Shown piece after piece: positions 9,168 through 17,178 of a stretch of 34,184 nucleotides of DNA (within the stretch, counting starts at the first letter, position 1; each line of letters starts with the position of its first letter). The translations under genes and the position numbers were made by a program. Location: contig NBIV01000401.1 of assembly GCA_003194525.1 (NCBI GenBank), positions 1-34,184 of the forward strand. Reading direction: 5' to 3'. The notes under the pieces are model-generated. The model did not search any database. It saw nothing but the letters and a program-made list of their open reading frames with translations, and was not told the origin of the DNA. Source of the stretch: Gracilariopsis chorda. Taxonomy: Eukaryota > Rhodophyta > Florideophyceae > Gracilariales > Gracilariaceae.

Positions 9168-9494
9168 GCTTCGAGACCTCAATTTGTAAACCAATTCTCA
9201 CTTAGCTCAATTAAATGGTTTCTGTATACTTCTAGTGTTCAATGACCCTATCGTCAAGTGTTTTCTAGCTATGAGTTCCGTTTTGATTGTGTGAGATTTT
9301 CTCTCACTTTTTGCTCCCCTGCACTTCCCCGACTTTATATCTGAGAAACGGCCTCAAGGCGCACCTCTTTGAACCAACCTATGGCAGAGATTTCTGATCG
9401 CCCTTTTCTACCGCTCAAACAAACAACTGGCTGACTCGATTGCGCACATGACCTTTGGTCGCGCTGTGAATTTCAACACCCCGCACTTCTCAGC
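9168..9494. other. 3' flank of family 2 (copy A)
   Basis: No gene. It is homologous to 19,464-19,790 behind the middle family 2 gene, so the 3' flank was copied with the gene. The homology ends where R1-II begins in copy A and where unrelated sequence begins in the middle unit. Confidence 0.6.
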
Positions 9495-10480
9495 CGGGTG
9501 CTGGGGCTCCGGTGGGTTCTTGAATGTGACTCCAAAACGGGTCCCGTGCTGTGGTATACTGATGTCGGCGATGCACGGGTTTCCTGATCCATTACGTCAC
9601 ATCGGTCTGTGGTGTTTGGTTTCGGGGTTCTTGGCAGATGCAAAACGCTCGGCCCGGGAGTTGGGGCACTGATTTCTTCTCTCACGAGGTGCAAAACGGA
9701 TTCTGTGTTGTGGTGCACTATGTACTCACTCGGGATGTACTCACTCGGGTTTTGTTGTCCAGGCGTTGGTAGTTTTGTGTTGTACATGCTTCCGCTCGAT
9801 CCGTCATCAGTAAAGTCCATGAATAGCCCGTCGCTGGGGTCTATGTGAGCACCGGCAGGGAGCTGGTACTTTTGTTCGGACTATAATTGCATACCGCGAA
9901 GCGCTTTCGTGACTCGAGTGTGTCGCTACATCTTTGCGTCTCTCTGCACCACTGCACAACGGCTAGCAGATTGTCCGATATTGGTTCTGCAAGCAGCTTT
10001 GTATTGCGTGCAATTCAGAGAGCCATGAATCGTCCTGACGCTTGATTGTCGAACCTTTTACCGCAGAAAGATAAGGGGCAAGTAGCTGTAGAGCAGCCAT
10101 AGACCGCGGTCATTTTCATGTGATATTAACGCTACCTGCAGTTTGCAATATCCACCCGCAGAACGGAGAGGCTCACTCCGGTACAAAGGTGCGAACAGTA
10201 GAAGGTGATGAAACTGAGTTAAACAGTGTTGCCTTCTAGTGGTCGTGGCTAGAATTGTGGGAGCACCAGGTACCAACGGTAACGTTGGTACCGTTGGTAA
10301 TATTAACGAAGGCGAAGCGAGATCAACGGCGTCCGCGGACAAACGACGCTTGGGTTCAGATGACGTGAAACACGTGCCATACAGAGCTCCCATTGGTTGA
10401 AACAATGTCGTTCTGTGCTCATGGCGCATGACCGCACACAGTGGATCCGCCACCAGCGGAGGAACATCTCCTTCATCTTC
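9495..10480. repeat. Dispersed repeat R1, type II (copy A)
   Basis: Diverged homologue of R1 type I (1,480-2,500), roughly 80 % alike by eye. It differs by a tandem 15-bp duplication (ATGTACTCACTCGGG, 9,720-9,749), which keeps the minus-strand frame, and by an inserted hairpin at 10,269-10,292. The minus-strand frame with PAGAHIDPSDGLFMDFTDD is shared with type I. No intact gene. Confidence 0.72.
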
Positions 10481-10595
10481 ATCAGGCCACAAACAGTTCT
10501 TGACAATTTCTGTTTACATTAAACTAATACTCCATCCTAACACCAGCTCTCCCTAACTAACCCCGACGCAGACCGTACCTGCGGTTTGGTGGGCG

Positions 10596-11123
10596 TTACA
10601 CAGTACTCTGCCCCGTAGCCTTCTTCTCCGCCCCATCCCCATTCGATGCTTGGAGGTTTTCTAGTTGGGATTCGATCTCCGCAACTTTTCCCTTTTTCTC
10701 CTCGATCTGGGCCTCCCTTCGTTTAACCTTGTTTCGGAGACCCTCGATCGCCCACTTTGCCGAAGCCAAGTTCTTCCTCTCCCGCTCCAACACATTCGTC
10801 ACCTGGTCTAATTCAGACCTTTCCTTGGCCTCCCTTGTCTCCAACTGAGCAGCCTTCGACCGAAGGAAAGCTATCCGGCTCTTTGACGTGCCGATAGAGC
10901 GCTGTTCAGCATCCAACGCCTGCCGATAGTCCGCCCACTCTTTTTCACTTTTTTGAAGGCACTGGTTTGACGACTCCAGTGACCTTCGAGTGGAGCGAAT
11001 CTTCTCCAGGAACACGTCACGAGACTTTTCCGACCGTTGCAAACGGCGCCTTGCCGCTCTTCCCCTTCGGACTGCTGAACCCATTGTCAGCACCAGAGCA
11101 ATGTCGAGAATAAGAAGAAACAT
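10596..11123 (-). CDS. Coiled-coil protein family 3, copy A
   Basis: I choose the ATG at 11,123, giving 175 residues, although the frame is open to 11,285. The TATA box at 11,238-11,245 lies ~115 bp upstream, as in sibling families, and the shorter protein begins with a good signal or anchor segment, MFLLILDIALVLTMGSA. This start also resembles family 1 (MFCFILDIALLVALTTS). A very basic patch (RRGRAARRR) follows, then an almost continuous charged coiled coil (residues ~27-162) and a Gly/Ala/Thr tail. No catalytic motif. Probably secreted or anchored in the endomembrane or plasma membrane; the function is unknown. Copy B has a one-base insertion. Confidence 0.72.
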   Translation of the reverse strand: MFLLILDIALVLTMGSAVRRGRAARRRLQRSEKSRDVFLEKIRSTRRSLESSNQCLQKSEKEWADYRQALDAEQRSIGTSKSRIAFLRSKAAQLETREAKERSELDQVTNVLERERKNLASAKWAIEGLRNKVKRREAQIEEKKGKVAEIESQLENLQASNGDGAEKKATGQSTV

Positions 11124-11237
11124 CGTGTGTTGTAGAGACGAGTGAACAGAAACCCTGATGTGTAGGAAGAATGAAAAGCGTATCCGAAGTTGAGACCTTA
11201 GGAGAATGAGTTCAACTGAGAGCTCTATACTGTTCCG

Positions 11238-11245
11238 TTTTATAT
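11238..11245 (-). promoter_or_regulatory. TATA box of family 3 (copy A)
   Basis: The minus strand reads ATATAAAA about 115 bp before the ATG at 11,123. Confidence 0.55.
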
Positions 11246-11289
11246 GGAATGAGCGGGAGCCTCTGACAGACTGTGAATCAATCATAACT

Positions 11290-12112
11290 AAATTGTAATT
11301 AGAATGCTACACAGACCGGTCATTTGCTAACCATACGAAGGTATTAAGTGCATCATCCAGATTCAAAGCGTTGATTTCTGTGTGCTCAATTGAGTCTAGC
11401 ATTCAGACAGGGACACGAGCATTGGAATGGAAGATATTTTTATATACGGAGTCCCGTCAAATTTATCTGTCGGCTAAGAACTTGTCAGCAGAAGATGTGA
11501 GTGGCGCCGTGAAGGAAAATATCTTTAGAGGTATGCTGTTGCATTAAGAATGCAAAGCGTTTCTCAATTTCAAAGAACGCGTCAGTTCTATGTGTCGGTG
11601 CTTTCTGGAGGTAGCGCCACGAAAACAATCCTGCAGCGTTAGCATATGGATTGTTTGACAGGGACAGTGAGCAATGAGGTGGGTGTCAAGTCGAATTCGT
11701 GTTTCAGTTTGGGTCACGGTCACTTCTGGACGTAGAAGAGGTATTAATTACGCACTTTTATCGTCCATACAACAGAATACATGTGTAGATCGTGGTTCCC
11801 AAGATTAGGATGCAAGGGTCTCAGACATGGTAGGGTTACCTGTTCTCTCAAATACATCTCATACGGGCCATTTTCATCATGTTAGTGTAACTGAGTGATC
11901 GCCGTGGCAGCTGTAGCATCTTCGTGATAGCTGCAGGGTTTTGATTGGTGGGATGAGGATCACGCTCCTCCATGAACAGGTATACTGGACACGGTTTCAG
12001 TATCATTCGATTACGGTTTATCGTGACATGTTCTTCTCTGACCTCTTCCACATTAGAAGCCAGCAGTTGAGTAGTTGACAGACACAGTATCCCATGACGG
12101 AGCTAGAATATG
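11290..12112. other. Spacer between divergent families 3 and 4 (copy A)
   Basis: No gene supported. Families 3 (-) and 4 (+) face away from each other across it. The part from about 11,850 to 12,060 matches, inverted, 20,990-21,180 upstream of the other family 4 gene, so it is conserved 5' flank. A minus-strand frame there (EEVREEHVTINRN) has a counterpart EEIGEEAVAINRN at 21,005 onwards, too short to call. Confidence 0.45.
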
Positions 12113-12120
12113 TATAAAAG
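12113..12120 (+). promoter_or_regulatory. TATA box of family 4 (copy A)
   Basis: TATAAAAG, followed by AAGCTGGC, 123 bp before the ATG at 12,236. The same box is at 33,941 in copy B, and the inverted paralogue has CATAAAAGAAGC in the same place. Confidence 0.6.
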
Positions 12121-12235
12121 AAGCTGGCATTCTCGGTTCGGCGGTGCCCTAGCATCTGCAAACCTGTGTTTTACACCACGAGCACCCCATATGAGAACAT
12201 ACGTGTATATTTGCTTTGGTTTATATCTCACAAAA

Positions 12236-12727
12236 ATGATCAAGTTTCTCTTAAGGATCACCACGAATGTTGCGGCAACCTTGTCTACTTGCAAAAGGCG
12301 AAAAACTGAGGAACAAATATCTTAGTTAAAGAAGGAAGCCAGCTTGAGTACCACAAACAACCAAAGGCTGGAGGTTATAACAGGAACGGCAATGCGGGAA
12401 CAGCAACATGCCAATGAAAAGCCGGTGGAAGTTTGCAGGACTCACCGCCCGATAAGGAAAGAACCGCAGGATCTTGTTGCAGTTACGGAAAACAACAGTC
12501 GCATGGAGTCGCAACTTGAAGCGATTTCCAAGGAAAGGGCGGCACTCATGCACAGTTGTAGATTGCTGCCAGGGATTATGAGAAATCTGTAGTTGAAACG
12601 GGACCAACTGCACCACACCGTGTACCTCAAGGACGAAGAAATCGTGCGCTTGACGCAGGATTTCAGTGCAAAGTCCGTGGAGCTTGAAAACGTTCAAGCA
12701 GCATGCACGGAGGCGAAGTCCACTTAG
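12236..12727 (+). pseudogene. Coiled-coil protein family 4, copy A (two nonsense codons)
   Basis: 492 nt in a single frame from ATG 12,236 to TAG 12,725-12,727, interrupted by TAG at 12,323-12,325 and TAG at 12,590-12,592. The N-terminus MIKFLLRITTNVAATLSTC is signal-like. Aligned without gaps to the paralogue at 20,325-20,814, the first TAG stands for Glu and the second for Tyr, each one base away, so these are ordinary nonsense mutations. The first TAG is shared with copy B (34,148-34,150), so it came before the duplication. The C-terminal match (GIM..L.L.RD, EI.RLTQ, ELE) is clear. Confidence 0.75.
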
Positions 12728-12835
12728 AACACGATCTCCTTAAATAGAGTATTTGGCTTACTAAACTGTATAACTTGAGATACCTGTTGCCATGGTTTTC
12801 ATATGTGTTGCACATAACGGCTACGCCACACCAAC

Positions 12836-12985
12836 ACAGGATGATCGGGGAGCCATCCACGCTTGAACAAGCATGACCAGACTTCATACACCGCGGGATG
12901 GCGAAGTAGTTGGTGCATGAAAAAGGTCAAGTCAACTGTACTAGCTTTCATGCTCTGATAGAAATAAGACCAAGGGCGGACCCAA
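12836..12985. repeat. R1 type I remnant with approximate empty copia site
   Basis: Matches the last ~50 bp of R1-I (GGGGAGCCAT...ACCGCGGGA, compare 2,456-2,515), continues through the site where copia sits in A and B (GCATGAAAAAGGTC here against GAAAG-copia-GAAAGG), then GCTCTGATAGAAATAAGAC (compare 4,077-4,095). It joins directly to sequence that in copy A lies at about 8,145. Confidence 0.7.
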
Positions 12986-13441
12986 CATTTATCAAAAAGG
13001 TGCGACAGAGAAGGGCTGAAGAGCTCCGCGATTAAGCAAATGTCCATAAATCTATCACGAGACCCGTTTTGCACGTGAACAAGGCAAATGAGACTGGTGC
13101 AGAACTACTGGTATTCTCCCAATGTTATCCATGAGCTTTCAACGGCGATTGAACCGCCTATTTCAACCGTAGAACTACAAGATCTGGAGTCGTGATAAGT
13201 CTGAATGTACATATCTTTGCTCTCGCCATGTTTACACCTACAAAACCTGATTCGGTGGTGATGAACTTCCAAGGAATTTTCACTTAGGGCTTTGAATCAT
13301 TTCACTGGTAAGCTCCGTGTTGAGTGTAGTAATTCCGAGTGCAAAGTAGCTCAACTCGGGAGAGGTTTCAAATTAGCCTTGCTGATACCGGCTGGTTTCC
13401 AAGGTTGAATATCGTGCCGGAGAGCACAGTTGATCATCTGA
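12986..13441. other. 5' flank of middle family 2 gene
   Basis: Homologue of 8,150-8,596 with many substitutions and no gene. GAATATC near 13,408 is in the position of the family 2 core promoter. This flank is cut from its gene by the gypsy element. Confidence 0.6.
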
Positions 13442-13446
13442 CACAC
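13442..13446. repeat. Target-site duplication CACAC, left
   Basis: CACAC abuts the 5' LTR and is repeated at 18,883-18,887 beyond the 3' LTR. The uninterrupted sequence CTGACACACGCCA exists at 8,580-8,592. Confidence 0.88.
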
Positions 13447-13817
13447 TGTTGATGATCTAAGCAATTCTCCGAGATGCATTCTTACGTTCCGATAAGAGGA
13501 ACGCGATTCAAGGTGAATCGCAGCGTATTGCATGGCAAGTCGCGCAGCGCACACGCAACCCGCGGAACAGGACTGAAGTTGATTCGCATAGAATTGCGCG
13601 GCACACCGCGCAATGTACACGCAATGCCGAAAACGTTAAAGCCTCCCAGCATAGGAGAGAGCACATTAGAAATAGAATATAAAAGCCGACTCTTAGAGGA
13701 AGAACTCTAAGGGAAGGAGGCAGCCTCAGTAGGACTTCTGAGGTCTTCGTGCCCGTCAACTTTGCCCGACAAGCCTACGCACCGTCGGCTCTCTCTTCGT
13801 AGCGTATCCGATCAACA
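13447..13817 (+). repeat. Gypsy 5' LTR (371 bp)
   Basis: Contains a TATA box (13,678-13,685) and four perfect short hairpins: 13,485-13,503, 13,503-13,521, 13,593-13,614 and 13,692-13,711. The last lies 7-26 bp after the TATA box, close to the expected transcript start. Confidence 0.95.
13678..13685 (+). promoter_or_regulatory. Gypsy 5' LTR TATA box
   Basis: TATAAAAG within GAATATAAAAGCCGAC; it resembles the core promoters of the nearby coiled-coil genes. Confidence 0.65.
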
Positions 13818-13863
13818 AAGCGCTTTGAGACGTCAAATCGTACCGAGACGTTACAAGGAGAGC

Positions 13864-16800
13864 ATGTCGAACTACGGATTAGTGAACACGATCCAACCGC
13901 CATCCCTGGCAAAAGCAACCCAACCGGAGTTAATTCGATTTGAGACTAACTACTCTGCATATGTTCAACGTGTGGAAGAAATCAACGCCAGTAGACCGGC
14001 TAATCAACGAATCAAGGCAGCTACGATTCGCCAGTGCATCACGCCAAAACTAGTGCACAGCTTATGTATCCTAGGAAGAATAGAAGGGGCCTGCAAAGCG
14101 GAGGAGGCGACAGATGAAGCGGTGAAAAGTTGGTTTGAATCACGTCTGGCCCACAGCTCGAGAGACTTGAACGATCGCGTCGAAGAAGCCATATCGAGGG
14201 TCACGTATACGCTCACGCCTAGAGACCCAGCTGAGACAGCAGAACAGTTCGTATTGGACGTGATCACCGCACTAGACGAACATAACGCTTCGGAAGTGAT
14301 AACCGAAACAGATCGTTGTAAGCAACTTGTGACGAAACTGGTTTACAAAGTGGAGCCCCCTGAGCTAAAGCAGCTATTGAAAGACCAAATGGGTATGTGG
14401 ACCGCCGAGCAGAAGGGCAATCTGACTTTCTTCGCAAACACACTATCCACACTTGCAGATCAAGTGCACGCCGTCCAGACAGCGACCTTCAAGCTCAAGC
14501 GAAAGCAAAGCAGTAGCCAGCATAGAAATGCGAACAACAAGTCAAACCAGGAGCCGCCAACAAAGGCCGCGAAAACCGGTCGCACCGTGCGCGAACGCCT
14601 TGGAAGACGGGAAGAGGAACCAAGCCACGCCAAGAGAGGCGAGAAATGGAACAAACCTTGTTTGAACAAAGAAGAATGCGACGGAATCCACCCTATCAGT
14701 AAGTGCCCTGTGACTTCTAAGGAGAAAAGGCGAGAACTTTTGGACGAACTGTTCGGGAACAAGAAGCAGCGCGGGAAGAGCGCAAAGATCTCGTCCGTTC
14801 GTTCGACACCGCGAACGATTCCGAACGAAGAAGAAGGGCGATACGCAATTATGCTCAATGGAATCGAGGAAGTCGGACTAGGAGATTCAGGTGCAGACTT
14901 CTCGACGATTTCATCGAATGTCCTCGCCGCAATCCGGGAGAAGCATCCCGAAACTCCATACCAGCGACTCGCATCTCCAATGGTCTTAGAACCTGCTGTA
15001 AAAGGGAATAACGAAACTTGTACCTCGACGGCTATCGCAAAGACCCAGCTGTGCCTGACGATCATCCTCCCAAACACCGGGCTCCCTGTACGCATCCGAG
15101 ATGTCGAGTTCCTAGTCGCAGACGAAGACATGGCCGAAGTGCTGCTGGGAAGACCACTCCTCAAGGCAATAGGATTCGATTTCGGGAAACATCTGCAGCA
15201 GGTAGGCGCAGCAATCAGCGGTATGTCGGAAAAAGAACTTATGGAGAAGACCGCGCGGCTATCTGCAACTGCGTTTAGAGGCCTAAGCTACCAGGAAGCC
15301 GATGACGATCCAGTAGAGCTCCCGGAATGTCTGCATGCAGGTTTCGGGATCGACTCCGACGAATCCATCCAGAAAGCGATCGACCAGGCGGTCAAGGAAG
15401 CCGCAAGCAACGGAATGTCTCGAGAAGGAGTGCAGTCCCTCAGGAAGCTGTTACAGGAACATCGGGATTGTCTTGGCATCAAACTCGGAGTACATCCACC
15501 GGCAAAGGTACGACCACTGTCAGTGAAGCTCAAGCCCAACGCAAAGCCTTTCCGATGCGCACAGCGTCGATACGCACCCAACCAGAGGAAGTTCATCCGA
15601 CACACGGTGCAACAGCTGGAAAAGATAGGAGCAGTATACAAGAACCCTATTGCGCGTTGGGCCAGCCCAGCACTGGCCGTCCCAAAACCAGGATCGGAAA
15701 AGCTCCGCTTCACAGTGGACCTGCGAGGAACTAACGCACGAACGCTCCCGCTCCAATCAGCCATGCCGCACTTGGAATCTCTCTTGCAGAACTGCAGCGA
15801 AAGCGAGTGCTTCGCAAACATCGACTTCACCCATGGCTACTGGCAAATACCCCTTGACCAGGCCTCACAGGAGATAATGTCCATACAGACGCCAGACGGA
15901 GTGTACTCACCGACAAGAATGCTGCAAGGCGGGACGGATTCTGGAAACCACTTTCAATCTGTCACAAGCGAACACTTCGCACAGAAGGTGAAACGCATGC
16001 TACAGTGGCTCGACGATTTCCTGATGTACGCTAAGACCGAGAAGGAACTGCTATCGGACATAGAAATGTTCTTGATTGTGTGCAAAAACATTGGTTTCAA
16101 AGTCAACCCTGCGAAATCTTGTTTCTTTTGTAACGAAGTGAAGTTTTGCGGAAGGATCATATCTCGGGAAGGAGTTCGATTCCACCCACGCAACCTCGAA
16201 GCACTATTGACAATGCGAATGCCGCAGATGGGCGGCGAGTTGCAACAGCTAATGTGTGCCACCAACTGGATGCGCACCTCTATCCCCAACTACTCTCAGA
16301 CAGTACAACCTCTGCACGATCTACTAGAACTCGCGTACAAGAAGGCTGGGAAACGAACGAAGAAAAGCGTGGAGAAGGTTCGTGTAAGCGACTCTTGGGG
16401 GACGACACACACAGATGCTTTTAACAGAATAATATCCCAGCTGGCGGCCGCGACGAAGCTCTCCCTACCGAAAGAAGGGTACCGAACGTGCCTCTTTACG
16501 GACGCTTCTGACGAGCACTGGGCCGCCATTCTGACGCAGTCACCCGAAGCTGAAGATCACATACCAGTTCACACTCAAACACACGAGCCGCTGTGCTTCC
16601 TATCCGGCGCGTTCAGGGATTCAGCTGAGAGATGGAGCGTCCCAGAAAAGGAAGGATACGCCATCGTAGAAGCAATGTGCAGGATGGACTACCTTACCGC
16701 TGGAAGGGAAACCTCGATCTATACGGACCACGCCAACCTCGTGTACATCTATGATCCCTACGGGCAGAATCCTGGAGTCGCTCGTCATACCGCGAATAAA

Positions 16801-17178
16801 CTCATGCGATGGGCTCTAAAACTGAGTGCATTCCGCTACGTCATCGAACATGTTCCCGGAGAAAAGAACGTCTGGGCTGACATGCTGACTAGATGGGCTG
16901 TTGAGCCGAAGAAGACCGTCCACCCATCCAATGTGGGAAGAATAAGCGCACTTATGGTAGCACCAATCAACCCTGGTCTCAACGAAGCCTTTGACTGGCC
17001 TTCAAGGCAGGAAATCTCGGTATCACAGCACAACCACGCCGCCGAAGCTCCGAGATCACTCTCCAAGAAAAAGAAAGCCGTGGGAACTGAAGTCTGGTCA
17101 AGTATGGATACCCCAATCAGACAATCAGCTACGCCTCAGACTGCTTATCGCAGCACATACTGGAAGGGGAGGCCATAG
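13864..17178 (+). CDS. gag-pol: Gypsy Gag-Pol polyprotein (Gag, protease, RT, RNase H)
   Basis: 1,104 residues from ATG 13,864 (MSNYGLVNT), just after the LTR. Gag covers residues ~1-320, with a Cys/His knuckle-like C..C.G.H....C near 265-285. The aspartic protease active site is GDSGAD near 340-345. RT runs ~560-770: PIARWASPA, VDLRGTN, FANIDFTHGYWQ, LQGGTDSGNHFQ and the catalytic QWLDDF near 713-718, with Trp where most elements have Tyr. RNase H runs ~875-1010: FTDASDEHW, EKEGYAIVE, IYTDHANL, ending GEKNVWADMLTRW. It replicates the element RNA in cytoplasmic particles. The frame ends at TAG 17,176-17,178, overlapping the integrase frame by up to 188 bp. No internal stop. Confidence 0.93.
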   Translation: MSNYGLVNTIQPPSLAKATQPELIRFETNYSAYVQRVEEINASRPANQRIKAATIRQCITPKLVHSLCILGRIEGACKAEEATDEAVKSWFESRLAHSSRDLNDRVEEAISRVTYTLTPRDPAETAEQFVLDVITALDEHNASEVITETDRCKQLVTKLVYKVEPPELKQLLKDQMGMWTAEQKGNLTFFANTLSTLADQVHAVQTATFKLKRKQSSSQHRNANNKSNQEPPTKAAKTGRTVRERLGRREEEPSHAKRGEKWNKPCLNKEECDGIHPISKCPVTSKEKRRELLDELFGNKKQRGKSAKISSVRSTPRTIPNEEEGRYAIMLNGIEEVGLGDSGADFSTISSNVLAAIREKHPETPYQRLASPMVLEPAVKGNNETCTSTAIAKTQLCLTIILPNTGLPVRIRDVEFLVADEDMAEVLLGRPLLKAIGFDFGKHLQQVGAAISGMSEKELMEKTARLSATAFRGLSYQEADDDPVELPECLHAGFGIDSDESIQKAIDQAVKEAASNGMSREGVQSLRKLLQEHRDCLGIKLGVHPPAKVRPLSVKLKPNAKPFRCAQRRYAPNQRKFIRHTVQQLEKIGAVYKNPIARWASPALAVPKPGSEKLRFTVDLRGTNARTLPLQSAMPHLESLLQNCSESECFANIDFTHGYWQIPLDQASQEIMSIQTPDGVYSPTRMLQGGTDSGNHFQSVTSEHFAQKVKRMLQWLDDFLMYAKTEKELLSDIEMFLIVCKNIGFKVNPAKSCFFCNEVKFCGRIISREGVRFHPRNLEALLTMRMPQMGGELQQLMCATNWMRTSIPNYSQTVQPLHDLLELAYKKAGKRTKKSVEKVRVSDSWGTTHTDAFNRIISQLAAATKLSLPKEGYRTCLFTDASDEHWAAILTQSPEAEDHIPVHTQTHEPLCFLSGAFRDSAERWSVPEKEGYAIVEAMCRMDYLTAGRETSIYTDHANLVYIYDPYGQNPGVARHTANKLMRWALKLSAFRYVIEHVPGEKNVWADMLTRWAVEPKKTVHPSNVGRISALMVAPINPGLNEAFDWPSRQEISVSQHNHAAEAPRSLSKKKKAVGTEVWSSMDTPIRQSATPQTAYRSTYWKGRP

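Larger units (their letters stand above)
1..12360. repeat. Large segmental duplication, copy A
   Basis: This block is homologous, in the same order and orientation, to 21,818-34,184, with an offset of about 21,818 at the left edge, 21,854 in the middle and 21,824 at the right edge. The window starts inside the copy, so the true left end is not visible. From about 1,323 to 8,865 the two copies are nearly identical; I noticed only a handful of differences, mostly one-base indels. Left of 1,323 and right of about 8,865 substitutions and indels become frequent. The copy contains family 1, R1-I, copia, the 550-residue gene, the GH31 relic, family 2, R1-II, family 3 and family 4. Confidence 0.93.

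Noticed and set aside
11124..11285. Longer family 3 start at 11,285
   Set aside because: It lies upstream of the TATA box at 11,238-11,245. The ATG at 11,123 gives the signal-like N-terminus and matches family 1.
12323..12592. TAG read as an amino acid (altered genetic code)
   Set aside because: The two internal TAG codons align with different residues (Glu and Tyr), each one base away, and TAG is the normal stop of families 1, 2 and 4. Nonsense mutation is simpler.
13482..13759. Open frames inside the gypsy LTRs
   Set aside because: They are present in both LTRs, short, and made of the hairpin-rich non-coding U3/R sequence.
13762..13863. Gag-Pol start at 13,762 inside the LTR
   Set aside because: The codon there is TTG, not ATG, and it is within the LTR. 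The first ATG after the LTR in this frame is 13,864.
14460..15164. Minus-strand 234-codon frame inside gypsy gag-pro
   Set aside because: It is antisense to the Gag zinc knuckle and protease, low in complexity and without motifs of its own.
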